From Lepraria neglecta (taxonomy: Eukaryota; Ascomycota; Lecanoromycetes; Lecanorales; Stereocaulaceae): DNA of 64,000 nt. This document shows, one piece after another, positions 35,307-47,346 of the stretch. The stretch's first letter is position 1. Each line of letters starts with the position of its first letter. The DNA is taken from contig CM065646.1 of the NCBI GenBank assembly GCA_033220425.1, positions 6,021,501-6,085,500 on the forward strand, read 5' to 3'. The translations under genes were made by a program, and so were the position numbers. Below the pieces are notes generated by a model that had not been told where the DNA came from, searched no databases, and saw only the letters and a program-made list of their open reading frames with translations.

Positions 35307-37276
35307 ATGCTGGCCTCGCTTCTGCATGTGCAGGCTCGCAACCTGTTGCATGTGGGCTTTAATCATGTTCTTGTATTGATACTTGTCTTTGTAATCCTTG
35401 CTCTGATATGCCATGCGATTTACAACCGATACTTCCATCCTCTTCATCAATTTCCGGGACCTTTCTGGGCGAGCGTGACTGACCTTTACAACACTTACCT
35501 TTTCGCTACGAGACGGGGGCATGTGAGGTTACTAGGGTTACATGAAAAATATGGTTAGCATTGAGAATTGTCATCAAGGGGCGACTAATCATCAGGTAAT
35601 TTAGGATCTGTTGTCCGTATATCTCCTAATCTGCTCTGCTTCAGTGATCCTGCTCTACTTCCAAAGGTCTACCATCGGCATGCCGATAAAACTCCGTTCT
35701 ACAGCACTGGCATCGCAGGCGATGAGCAGCCTCTACTTCAAGTCCAAGGGGATCTCGAACATGCTGCAATGCTGAAAGTTCTCAGTCCTACTGTGAGTCC
35801 CGCTTTTAGTCAGGGAGGGAAGTCCACCTGATATCTGTAACAGTATTCGATGGGACGTATGCGATTGCTGGAATCCACTGTGGATGAACGCATTGTTGTA
35901 ACGAGTCGAATTTTTCGGTCTAGGTTTGCCTCTACCGGAAGACCTGTAGATCTGGCCGCCTATATAAGGTAAACAGGTTTTTCTTCTGAGTCAGGTAATC
36001 CGTATAGCTTCAATCCGAGTATATCTATCTCTCTCCATACGAATACTCCACGAAATGTCAGTCCTGACAATCCTAGATGGCACGTATACGATACCGTCAC
36101 CCAGCTTATATATGGGAAACCGCTCGGAATGGTAGAGGAAGGTCGCGATGTCGACCGCTTAATCAGCGAATGGCATAATGTCTTCACGTTAGGAGGACTT
36201 GTAGCCACTTTGCCCTGGCTAGTCCATCCGATAATAACAAATCGCTATCTCAAGACCTTTTTCATGCCTTCTAAAGGGCACAGTACGGGAAGTGGCCATG
36301 TCATGTCGGTGGGTGGAGTCTCCAAGCTTTTACAAAATGCTCATCCCAATGCCCCAACGGCTGTTGACTATCATAGTCGCACGAGAAGATGTTTAAGGAT
36401 CGTCTACAACATCCTCGATTAGCTCGTCCAGGAAACATGTTCGATAGGCAAGCAGTGATCAACGTTCACGATTAATTTGCACCTACTGATTACGATATAT
36501 CCAGCTTCCTACAGACAAAACATGCCGATGGCACAAAGATGTGTCTTAAAGAGGCGGAGAACCAATGCTTCATATTGACCGTTGGCGCCCAAGACACAAG
36601 TGCAGCGTTCATCAGTGCTCTCGTCAACCACGTTCTCGAGGATTTTACCATCAGCTCCAAGGTGCTGGCTGAAATCACGTTATTTGAACGCAGAGGCAAT
36701 CTCTCCTCGCCGGTGGTCCGCTACGATGAGACGGTCGACATGCCATATTTTATGGCTTGCGTCCATGAGACACTTCGCCTTTCTCCATCTGTATCTATGA
36801 TACTTCCTCGTCACGCGCCTACCGGCGGCATGTATATCGGGGAAACCTGGGTCTCGGACCATACAGAGATTGCAGCGAATCCATTTGTGGTTCATCGAAA
36901 CACAGAGATCTTTGGCCTAGACGCAGGCGTTTTTCGGCCTGAACGCTGGCTGGGAAATCCTGACGAAGTTCGACTAATGCACAAATATTCATTCGCGTTT
37001 GGGTACGGTAGCAGAAGGTGTCTTGGTAAGAATATTGCGCTGTTTGAAGCGCAGAAGTTCTGTGTACAGGTATGTCGACCATAGAATCTTTAGTCAGTGT
37101 GACTGACAGCTGACGCGGTGACCACTAAGCTCTTTCGAGATTTCGACATGCGCCGCTACTTGCCGGAGAGACCATTTCAAGTCGAGAATTGGGGCATTAA
37201 CGTTTACTTTGATCAGTACATTGAGCTGAAGGCACGAACTAGAGGTGAATGGGCCGAAGCTGAACAGCGACAGTGA
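35307..37276 (+). CDS. Cytochrome P450 monooxygenase
   Basis: Seven exons: 35,307-35,553, 35,596-35,792, 35,844-35,968, 36,077-36,308, 36,377-36,447, 36,505-37,069 and 37,130-37,276, giving 527 residues in frame. An N-terminal anchor (residues about 18-40, VLVLILVFVILALICHAIY) is followed by FHPLHQFPGPFWA. The I-helix has VGAQDTSAAF, the ExxR is ETLR, PERWLG is the PERF-like box and FAFGYGSRRCLGKNIA holds the haem Cys. The intron 36,448-36,504 has a GC donor (GATAG/GCAAGC), a rare but accepted type. It is an ER-bound hydroxylase, probably a tailoring enzyme of the cluster. All key residues are present. Confidence 0.92.
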
Positions 37277-37766
37277 CTTGTAGATCAACATTTGTATATT
37301 TGCTAAGCAAAACGAATTATCTTACGGCTAGACGAAATCGAAAACCCTAATCTTACCGAATTCTCCACTTTTATTTTGACATTTTCCTAAGGAGCCGAAG
37401 AAATCCTTCAGACCTCTCAGCTACTTAGCGTCATGCATGTTACCATCTGACATGACTTGACAATAGCGTATGCACACCGCTTCTCCGACACAGCCGCACA
37501 GCCGTGCCCAACTGTCAGGCCATAGCGTCACCGCCTTTTCCTCTCCCACGGTCTCGGTGGAAGCCTCGCCTTGGAATTCTCGAAAAAAGTGTCAAGGCCA
37601 ATACTGCACCTAGTGATCATTCAGGCCTTCCTCACTGAACCCATCTAGGGGTCTTACAGCTCTTGTCACTTCTATAGGAGCAGGTGAAAGTAGTAGAGCC
37701 TATCGATGCGAGCATATACACTCTGACTATCTGTAGAAGCAACAGTGGCCTAGCTTATACAGAACA
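37277..37766. other. Intergenic, upstream of the second methyltransferase
   Basis: Nothing recognised in 490 bp. Confidence 0.45.
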
Positions 37767-38760
37767 ATGACAATTGAGTCAAAACCTCAAACACCGCCCT
37801 GGTATAGATTAGAGATAGGACCGCGATTGAAGCCCCCTACGAGAAAACTGTTCGAATCGTATAGCGGATTAGCCCCTGACGATGTCGAGAGCCATTTATA
37901 CGCTATTGTACGCACCATCGTCTTTTAACTCCTACAATTGCGATCTGGCAGATCCAGTCTGCCCTCTCTTACTGTCACTCCAATCCATCCTTTCATGGTC
38001 GTCTCTGACTTTGCTTTTATAGCGCGACAGAGCCTGGTCTCTGCAGAAATACCCGTGTATTGGCCAATGGTCGTTCCTAATAGCCCGCACGCCGGCCCTG
38101 CCATGTTACCAAGGTATGGTCGCTCGTCTGAAAGCCGGCGCTTCGATTCTTGATCTCGGATGCTGCTTTGGCCAGGATCTACGTCACATGGCCGCAGATG
38201 GAGCACCGACGGAGAAAATGTACTCGTCAGATATCATCCCAGAGTTCTGGGATATCAGCTATGACTTGTACCGCGATGCTGGTCACATGAAAGCACGCTT
38301 TATCCCAGCAGACGTCCTTGATCCGGCGTCCCCTTTGGTTGAGCTGCAAGGGAAGCTGGACATCCTTCTTGCGAATCAGGTCTTCCATCTTTTCGATTGG
38401 GAGAGGCAGGTGGAGGCAGGCAAAAACATGGTCGCGCTCTCGAGGCTGGGGACTTGGCTGGTTGGATATCAGATTGGCAGCTCGGTTGGCAGGGCAGTCC
38501 CTGTTCGCACAACTACCGGTGGCGAAGCTGGAGGGGCTGGTAGCAAGACTAAATTTTTTCATACTCCTGAAACATGGCGGGAGATGTGGCGGCAGGTTCA
38601 GAGGGAGACAGGCACGGAGTGGGAGGTTGAGAGTTCTCTGCGTCCCTTGAAGGAATGGGGCTTGGAGGATGAGGACTCTGCGTGGATGGGCCCGGCCGCG
38701 AGGGGTTTTGAGTTCATCGTCCGTAGGGTGGATGATTATGATTTAAATGGCAAGGATTGA
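37767..38760 (+). CDS. SAM-dependent methyltransferase of the fungal meroterpenoid-cluster type
   Basis: Two exons, 37,767-37,907 and 38,023-38,760, with a 115-bp intron, giving 292 residues. The N-terminus reads WYRLEIGPRLKPPTRKLFE, then YSGLAPDDVESHLYAI and RDRAWSLQKYPCIGQWSFL. These blocks are typical of the methyltransferases of austinol/terretonin-like pathways (for example AusD). ILDLGCCFGQDLRH is SAM motif I. In that family the enzyme makes a methyl ester of a carboxylate on a polyketide-terpenoid intermediate; which substrate is used here is not visible. The first exon is far from the second ATG at 38,116, which I reject as a start because it would lose the conserved N-terminal third. 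Confidence 0.85.
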
Positions 38761-38917
38761 AAGATTGTAGTATTGTAGACGCCGCGAAATTTCAACAACG
38801 ATTTCAATGCGGTTTCATCCCGTTATTACTGTCACTGCAATTGCCTCTATTGTAGTGAAGCTACCAGGTATCTAGGGGATGCATTCTCCTCCGACCAGAA
38901 TGATTCTGCTGGCCACA

Positions 38918-39684
38918 TCACAGTTTCACCTTGCCCGCTTCAACCGTGATTGCTGCTCGGATTGGACCCGAGGCATTCGCCTTGTGATGTTCGCAAGTAA
39001 AGTAAACCTTGTCACTACTCTGAGATGTGATATTCCCCCTCACAAGGCTCATTGATCTCCCGATTTGAATCACCTGGGACTCCACCCGAACGGTGGAAGG
39101 AAGCGGAAGCGGGCGTAGATATGTGATGTTCATTGCTCGGGTTACACCGCCAGGAGGAGTGGCTCTGTAGTGAATACTTTAGGATAGCTTTTAGCCGTGA
39201 AAGGGACATATAGTACTCATTTTGCAAGGCTTCTATCTGAGTCAAGGGTATGAAGGCAGCCGTTGTGAATTGATCTATTCATTTTAGCCAGGAATCACAC
39301 CGTGAAAAGGCCCTCGCTCATGCTTACCAAGTATCAGCGCAGCAGCACCACCGTGCATGATACCTATTTGATGAAATGTATCGTCTCAGCAAATACAATT
39401 GTTTCGATTGCGACATCAAAACCCCTCACCGCGCCGGTTTGCGTATGCATGGCCAACATCTAACTCGACAACCGCGGTTCCAGCAGAAGTTGCATCGATG
39501 ATACGAGCTCGACGCATCAGGTCTGAGTCGAATTGCTTTTTTTTGTTTCATCAGCTTTTTTAGAGAACACAATGTTCACCATTACACGTACTGGGTCACT
39601 CCCCTCTTTAATCGTATTGTTGAAGTGGGCAAAAGCCTCTTGTATTTTTGCAATTGAGATTTCCCGGTCTTTTATTAAGGCCAT
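38918..39684 (-). CDS. Hotdog-fold (4HBT) acyl-CoA thioesterase
   Basis: Five exons on the minus strand: 39,684-39,592, 39,535-39,430, 39,363-39,328, 39,274-39,217 and 39,164-38,918, giving 179 residues in frame; introns are 52-66 bp. The hotdog core reads AYANRRGIMHGGAAALILD, with the HGG turn and the acidic residue on the following helix, then GGVTRAMNITYLRPLPLPS and GRSMSLVRGNI. The family hydrolyses acyl thioesters as a dimer or tetramer. Next to an MFS, a P450 and methyltransferases it may release or trim a thioester-bound product. The donor of intron 4 (GTACTA) is the least certain join. Confidence 0.82.
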
Positions 39685-39980
39685 GGTGGGGAATGGCTGT
39701 ATATATATAATAGAATATTTAAACCTTGGGTATACTCTTCGATCATTAAGATTGATGTAAAGTGCTATGCATGATAAGTGGTGAGATATCGTAGTGCGCT
39801 AGCCTAAGCATTGTTCACTAGTGAACGGCAATTGATTACTTCGATTTTCGACCTGATTTGATAAGCCGCTCAGCGGAAGTCATTGGAATACAGATTCATG
39901 CGACAGGAAGCTCCGCCAACTTGATCTACGGGGCCTATTATGGCTGCCACAAAGCCAACTACAGTTGGGAAGTAGTATTA
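39685..39980. other. Border between gene core and right-hand repeat desert
   Basis: No gene is seen. Base content is still normal up to the LTR at 39,981. Confidence 0.5.
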
Positions 39981-40857
39981 TGTTACGAACCGTGCGTACC
40001 GGTATCGTATTATAGATTGATTCTCAATATGGATAGAGGTACAACCGTACAAGAGTATAAAGCAGGCTTCAAGTGATACTAAGCGGGTCTGGTATGTGAT
40101 TAGATGATATATATTTAGTGCCTAGCCTAAGAAATCTATCGTATATAGTAAATAAGTGAATAGGAAGTTAAGCACAATACTCTAAGTAGTAAGTAGTACT
40201 CCGTATATATAGATATACGAAAGTCCGCCAAGCCTTCTATAATCAGAATGATTAGTCTATAATTAGAATAATCCGACTTATAATTAGAATAATCCGACTA
40301 TAATTATTATAATTATAAATAGTCCTATCCGAAGTCTATTAGTCCTTCACGATAGTCCTATTAGAACTACTAGTTCTAATACTAGCTCCCCCCTCTAGAT
40401 TTCTCGTCTCGAGAAACTATCTATCCTTTATACCACCCCGTTACACTAAATAATTACTAGACTCTACCGTTCGTTAAAAGGAGTTTACTAGTTAGTTAAT
40501 CGACGTTACTATACGCCTTTATACTCGATACGTGTCGGTTAAGAGGAAATATCTTATTGGTTTCGACTCCGACCGCTATTCGATATATATTACTAGTAGC
40601 GTAAAGTACGATCTAGTTATATTACTTACTAAGATATACCGGGTTAAGGCTAATTGTAAATAAAAGTAGGAGATAAAAACAACGTAATCCGAGTTAATAT
40701 AGCTTTAAATAAAACTAATATATCTTTAGATATAATATAAATATATAGAAGAGGAAAAGAAGAAGCTAGTAGACTATAAGTTATAGAATATCGCCGATTT
40801 AGAGGAGGAGTAGAGGTTCTCTATTATAGCTCCCGAGAGCTTAATATTTAATATCTC
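39981..40857 (-). mobile_element. Gypsy chromovirus fossil, 3' LTR and 3' internal end
   Basis: A minus-strand LTR at 39,981-40,381 (TGTTACGAAC to TAATA) is followed by the segment that in the full-length copy lies between chromodomain and 3' LTR, including the antisense-ORF region. The copy is cut at 40,857 by the next insertion. It is broken and strongly AT-shifted. Confidence 0.75.
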
Positions 40858-41850
40858 TATTAAGACCAAGGACTATAACTAGGGATGCGCTCGTGAGCGT
40901 AGCATCTATTATAGTACGAGTCGAACTAGTCGATACCCGATTCGGATAAGACCCTAAAGGCTTAGTATACTAAGTGATAAGCGTAATAAACGTAGTATAC
41001 TTAAAGCGATCATAAAGGATGAGCGGGATGAGCGTAGTACGATCAAAGCGATTATAGAGTGCTTGGCGGACTTTCGTATATCTATATATATAGAGTATTT
41101 ACTTACCGCTTAGAGTATTGTACTTAACTTGCTATTCAATTATTTACTATATATAATATATCTTTTAGGCTAGATACTAAATATATATTATCTAATTATA
41201 TACTAGACCCGCTTAGTATTACTTAAAGCCTGCTTTATACTCTTATATAGTAGTACCCCTATCTCTATTAAGAATTAATCTATAGATATAATACTAGTAT
41301 ATACGGTTTATAATACTTTAAATACCCTTAAGGATAAGTACTATACTAAGAGACCCTAGAGTTACTACTCTAAATTTATCAGGAGGAAATAGATAAAGAT
41401 ATTCTATAGTTAATAAAGAATTGAGTAAATACGTTAAGATAGCCTAGCCCGACTTATACTATAAAGAAAGAGATAAGCTCGAGGGATAGCTATCTTAGAT
41501 AATATTATATCTAGCGTTCTAGAGAGAATATATATCTATATAATAATACTCTACCTTTATAATTATCTACTTATATAGAAGAGCCTAGAAGTAGATTTAA
41601 TCTATTCCTAAAGAAGTATATAGAAGAGCCTAAGGATAAGAATAATATAGAAATCATGGTATAGATAGAAAGTATAGCTAGGTTTAGGCTCGAAATCCGC
41701 CGTATATTCGGACCTTCTAACAAGGTTAATATAGTAATATAAACTATCCAATATTTAACCTAGAAGAAGTCTATATTAGAATACTTAACTTAATTCTAAT
41801 AGTATATAGCTAAGACTAACTAGGATAATTATAATACTAACTATTATATT
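40858..41850 (+). mobile_element. Gypsy chromovirus fossil, 5' LTR and start of gag
   Basis: LTR 40,858-41,315 aligns with 1,327-1,912 (GGGATGCGCTC, CCCGCTTAGTATTACTT). Gag from 41,316 aligns with 1,913-2,420. It sits inside the antisense-ORF segment of the copy to its left and is interrupted near 41,850. Broken. Confidence 0.75.
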
Positions 41851-44800
41851 GGAAGGGTCTATCTTGTTAGTAACGCTGTTCTAATATCTCCTAGTACGCG
41901 GAGCGCTGGCGTAGATCGAGATAATATTCGACCGACTTGGCAGGCGTCAGGAGCTAGACTCTTAGTAGTACGCTAGCTACCTAATAGCAGCTATATATTA
42001 CCTGCAGGAAGAAGCTTAAGGAGCGGTCTGCCTATTTCTTTTCTAAGGATCCTTAGTAATTAGTTCTAATATAGAATTACCTATACTATACCAGTAATAT
42101 AACTACTTTATATCTTTGAATACCTTTATATATAGTAGCGTAGTAATAGCGAGAAGCTAAGCCGTAATCTAATATCGTAGTACTAATAGAACGTAGTTCC
42201 TAGGGCGCAGTAATGGTTCGCTAGCGAGGAGCCTATCTTATAGAATAATAACGGCCCGCTGACGGGGAGTATACTTTATAGTTCTAATTACTCTAACCTT
42301 TAAGGCTAAAGGCCCGGAGTAGGATATTATAGCAAGATAACCGCGCCTTTTAGAGGGACTAGAAATAGGGACTCTATACCTCGATAACACGCCGATAGCG
42401 GAGTCCTTAGACTCGACTCTTTTATCTCCGGTACTCTAGTAGAGGATTACCTAACTCGAGGTAGAAAACTAATACTTATTAGAAGAAAAACGCGTTCGGG
42501 AGTTAGAAGCTTAGAACGCAGAGCTTCGACTAGAAGCTAAAGCCGATATAGAAGACTTCAATAGGCTTAGCGATAGCGAGGCGCTATTAGTCTTACTAGC
42601 AGCAAAGATAATACGCCCTAAAAAGATATAACTCTATTACAGGAATAGCGAAGGAGAGTATATCTACTAGTTCGCTAATATCGAAATCAAATTCCTCCTA
42701 AGTCCTAAATATTTTACTACCGATAGGGCGAAAATTCTCTACTATATATAGTCCCTAGAATGGGATATAGTAATATAGTAGCGCTAATACTTTCAGAAGG
42801 AATAGCTAGACGATTATTCTTTTAAGAACTTTTCTTAGTTTCTCTTAGATTTAGTAGTAGACCTAGTAAATTACTAACTACTTATCTATAAGCGCTTAAA
42901 TAGCGCTAAGTAATAGTAGAGATAGAAGGTTTCCGTCTTTAAAGCTTATCTAGAAGAACTAGAAAGCTATATTACCCCCCTATTAGAAGAGTTCCGGGTA
43001 AATAGCTTTTTAACTAAACTCCGCCCTGAGTTAAAGTCTAAAATCCTAAGTACCGGCAGTATCCCGGCGACGTATAACGGTCTCTTAGTACTTATAATTA
43101 TATAAGAAAAGGACCTTAAACGTTATCTATTAACGCCTAGATCTAGTAGTAAGGATAGGCCTTTAGAAGAACGAGTATCTAGTACTCCGACTAAGTTCGC
43201 TAGCGGAGAGCTAGTAGGATATTAGTAAGGTAGCAAGAAGAGACGAGATTCTAAGTCTTATCTAGTATCTAAGGCTAACCCTAACTACTATAATAATAGT
43301 TATTATTATTATAGTAAGACGGGGTATTAGAAACTAGAATACCCCTATAGGGATAATCTAAGCTTTACCCCTATTAATTTAATATAGTTAAAAAAAGATA
43401 GTACCTTTACTACTACTAAGTAAGCGGGGGAAGATAGATAAATAGGAGCCTTAGAACCTCTTTACCTTATAGGATAAATAATCCTCCTAGATAGTTAATA
43501 GCCTATTAATAGGCTAATTAACTCTAGGATAACGATTAGCTTGGTCTCTCAGCGATTCGTAGTATAATATAATTTATAGCTAGAATATACTATCTTACTA
43601 ACGCCGATATAGCTGAGCGGATAAGGTACCTTTTATTATAGGGCGTTTTAGTTAAGCTATATAGCTACTAATAACTAGGGGTAAGAAAAGGAATATAGTT
43701 CCTTATTCTACGTCGTAGACTAGAAGGGTCCCGATTTAATTATCGGGATACTAGCGCTTTATAAGTTAGATATTATAGTTAATACGCTAGCGCGCCAATA
43801 GCGGTACTAAATAAATCCTAGGCTAATATAGCTAGATAGACTAACTGAATTTAGTAAAGTTTTATAATAGGAATAGAAAGTGTTCGCTATAGTTTATACT
43901 AGCGCTATAATAGCGGAGTAACCTTAGACTAACGAGTTCGATATAACCTTTCCTCCTAAATTACGGGAGTTTAAAGATATCTTCTTAAGTAAGAAAGTAG
44001 AGATCTTACCTGAATAAAAGTAGAGAGACTATACTATTAAGTTAGACGGTAGAGAGCTACTTTATAGTCCTATCTATAATCTATTAAGGATAGAGCTAAC
44101 GGAGCTTCGGCGGTACCTTAATAATATACTAGGAAAGAAGTAGATTCGCTACTTCGTTTTACTAGTAGGAGTATCTATACTTTTTATACCGAAAAAGGAT
44201 AGGGGGCTATATCTTTACGTAGATTATCAAGGGTTAAATATAGTAACGATTAAGAATCGATACCTATTACCCCTAATTACCGAGGCGCTAGACTACTTAA
44301 ACGGTACTAAAGTATTCTTAAAGCTAGACCTTAAGGATATATATTATTATACCTAAATTAAGCGTAGCAATAAATAGAAGATAGCGTTCTATACGCGTTA
44401 CAGTTATTTTGAATATCTTATTATACTATTTAGGTTAGCGAATACCCCTACTACTTTCTAAGCGTATATTTATAGGCCTTTATAGGCCTAGTCGATGTAA
44501 TATATATAGTATATTTAGATAATATCTTGGTTTTTTTCGGAAAACCTAGCGAATTATAATAATCTACGGGGATTTATAAAGCTAAAAGAGTTAACGCCGC
44601 GGTAAGTACGCTAGGCGCTAAAGCTTATAGCTTATAACTCCGAGATAATATATAGAGTAGGCAAAACCAATCCCGCTAATCCTTCTTCTAGATATCTAGA
44701 TTATAAAGAGGCCTCGCTATTAAATACTAAGCTATTACTAATATTGCAGAATAAGCTAGTACTTTGGTCTATAGAGGATATAAGTATATATAAGCGCGCT

Positions 44801-45459
44801 GACGAGGCGGCGCTATAGCTAGGGTCGCAAGTTACAGGTATTTAGATAGTTATACCAAGGAAAACCGTTAGAGATCTTAAAGAAGAGCCTTATATAGATA
44901 CCCAAAGACTACTTAAGTCGCTAATTTCTAATTTACAACGCTATAATAAGTAGGTTAGGAAATATAGACGCGACAGCGTGGAGTTAGAGGGGCGCCGGCG
45001 CCTTCCCGATTAAGATTAGTCTTTTAATAATAAGAACCTCCTTCGGTATAAAGGATAACTATATATCCCTAAAGATAGTACTTTAAGATAAGAATTAATT
45101 AGTAAATACTATAATAACTCCCTAGTAGAATAGTTTAGAGCCGAAAAGATACTAGAGCTTCTATAGCGTAAATACTACTAGTATAATATCGTAGAGTAGA
45201 CGTAGAGCTATATACGTATATACGATATCTGTTAAAGGGTTAAAGTGGCTAGATATCGTCTTTATAGCGAATTATAATCATTACTATTACTAAAAAGTCT
45301 ATAGTAGGAATTAACTATAGATTTTATAACGGGATTACCTTCGAGTAAATAGGACGGCGTCGTGTATAACTCGATTTTAGTAGTAGTAGATAGATTTACT
45401 AAGATGCCTACTACTAAAACTATCGCCGTCGCCGAGAATATAGGATATTCTAGTAGGAA
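41851..45459 (+). mobile_element. Second Gypsy lineage, gag to integrase, fossil
   Basis: The order is gag about 42,640-43,390 with a CCHC-like knuckle at about 43,290-43,350, protease region from about 43,430, reverse transcriptase 43,960-44,530 and integrase zinc region plus core start 45,040-45,450. It differs from the chromovirus at 1,327 in gag and in spacing, so it is another family. Parts between RT and integrase look shortened. No LTR is identified. Broken, dozens of stops. Confidence 0.7.
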
Positions 45460-45773
45460 ATATAGAATTATAGAATATTCAAAAAAAAATTGAAGTTTTG
45501 ATGACTAGAATAATGACTAGAAATTCCAAGTATACTTTATATAGGTCTTATCTTATCCGCCACTAGGATATCCCGAAAATATCTCGTACTATTAGATAAT
45601 CCTACCAATATCCCATACCGTAGGATATCCCATTGAGATCCCATCCCATATCTCCTAAAAGATATGGGATTTAGGATCTTCTAATCCCATTCCATACCGG
45701 AATCCCATACCCAACCCTTGGGATATCCTATGGGATATCCCATATCTTTCCGGGCTATATTTATAATTCCTCT
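45460..45773. mobile_element. 314-bp element with a 9-bp flanking duplication
   Basis: TAGTAGGAA stands at 45,451-45,459 and again at 45,774-45,782. The ends are imperfect inverted repeats around GAATTATA. Inside, GGGATATCCCAT-like and ATCCCATA words recur about ten times in both orientations. It looks like a non-autonomous hAT or MULE element inserted in the Gypsy integrase. Confidence 0.5.
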
Positions 45774-45782
45774 TAGTAGGAA

Positions 45783-46284
45783 TTATCCTCTAGGACTAAA
45801 AGGCTACTAGGTACTATTATATACTATCTTATAGCTAGGATAGGATCCCTACTATTATAAAATCAGAAGTATCTATCTTAATCCGGGTATACTTCTCTAG
45901 ATTATAATAATATAGAATAGGAATATTAGTAAAGATATTATAGAGTAGGTTAAATATATATTCTATATTATTAGGCTATTTAAATAGTCCTATCTTAACT
46001 CCTTTTATACTCCTCTATAGAAGACTTATTAAAGACTCTATAATTTAGGAGTAATAATATATAAATTACTAGAAGTTAATAAATCCTAGAAATACTTAGA
46101 CTTTATAGTAGCTCCTATGTCTTAACTATTCCTAGATTATACTTATCCTATACTTATCTATAGTTATACTTTATATAGAGATAATAAATCCTAGAAACTT
46201 AACCTTAGTAGTAAAGAATTAATATTTCTTAGGGTTTATAAAAAATTTAAATTATTTAAGTCTCTTAAGGACTTTATATATATA
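45783..46284. other. AT-rich unidentified relic
   Basis: This is RIP-like, TA-heavy sequence with no readable protein. It may continue the interrupted Gypsy. Confidence 0.4.
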
Positions 46285-46480
46285 TATTATACAAGTTAGT
46301 GCCTGTAATCTTCACAGAAGATTACCGTAAAAACGGCTATATCTCGCTTATTTTATACTCGATTTAGAAAATTTAAGCTGAATTAGAAAGCCCTCTATTT
46401 ATAGTATATTTTATATACATAAAGTTAAGCCCTAATCCTAATAGGGCAAAAGTTATTAAGGATTTAGTATATTAGTGCGT
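46285..46480 (-). repeat. Dispersed repeat shared with 970-1,165
   Basis: It is the inverted relative of the repeat on the left flank, with the same block order and mostly transition differences. Family unknown. Confidence 0.6.
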
Positions 46481-46559
46481 CGGGGGCGGCTGCGGGGGTA
46501 GCTTCAGGGAAGTCCGCAGGCAAAAACATGTTTTTGAGCTTTCCTTAGCCAAACCTTAG

Positions 46560-47180
46560 CCAAACCTTAGCCAAATTTCAAAATTCGAGCCGCGTTGGAA
46601 AGCGCAAGCCTGGTTCCAAAACTCATGAAATTATGATGATATCATATAACGTATGTGGCGCGGGGCATTGCTGCGAAGAAGTTGCGGTGCGTATTCAACT
46701 TTTGATGTTCCAGGGTCCGGGGGTGCTAAGCTTAGTGCTTGGCATCTGGCACCGCCTGTAAAACATGGCGAAAACGCTTCTTTTGCTTATAACTTTTGCG
46801 TAAATGGACCGATTTTGAAAATTTCGACGGTGTTGGAAAGCGCATGCTTGGTTCCAAAACTGATGAAATCATCTCGATATCATATGACGTATGTGGCGCG
46901 GGAAAGTACTGCAAAGAAGCTACGGTGCGCATTCAGCTCAATGCTTGGCATTTGCTACCGAGCTCGCGCTGCCTGCAAAACATGGCGAAAACCCTTCTTT
47001 TGCTCATAACTATTGCGCAAATGGGCCGATTCTAAAAATTCTTGATACGCAAGCAAGCTAATAGTTGGCTCCAAAACTTGTGAAATCATCTCGATATCAT
47101 ATGGCGTATGTGGCGCGGGGCATTACTGCGAAGAAGTGCGCACGTATTCAACTTTTGGTGGTTGAAGGCGCTAGTCGAGA
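46560..47180. repeat. Tandem array, unit about 238 bp, nearly three copies
   Basis: The word ATCATCTCGATATCATAT..CGTATGTGGCGCGG recurs at about 46,630, 46,868 and 47,085, so spacings are 238 and 217 bp. Base content is balanced, unlike the AT-rich DNA on both sides. No gene is seen; the small open frames here follow the repeat and are not convincing. Confidence 0.75.
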
Positions 47181-47346
47181 GAGGAAATGCAGCTCTAAAG
47201 GGATGTTCTGATTGGCTGCAAGTGCGGAATTGCTCCGAATTTCGCTATATTCTGTTATTAGAAGAAAGATATATTACTCTACTAATTTAGAGAAGATAAG
47301 AATATTATCTAGATAGATAATATAAAAGTTATTAATTAAGCCTACT

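Noticed and set aside
41851-41870. Similarity of GGAAGGGT-like words at 41,855 and at the window's right end
   Set aside because: It is too short and does not extend; chance match.
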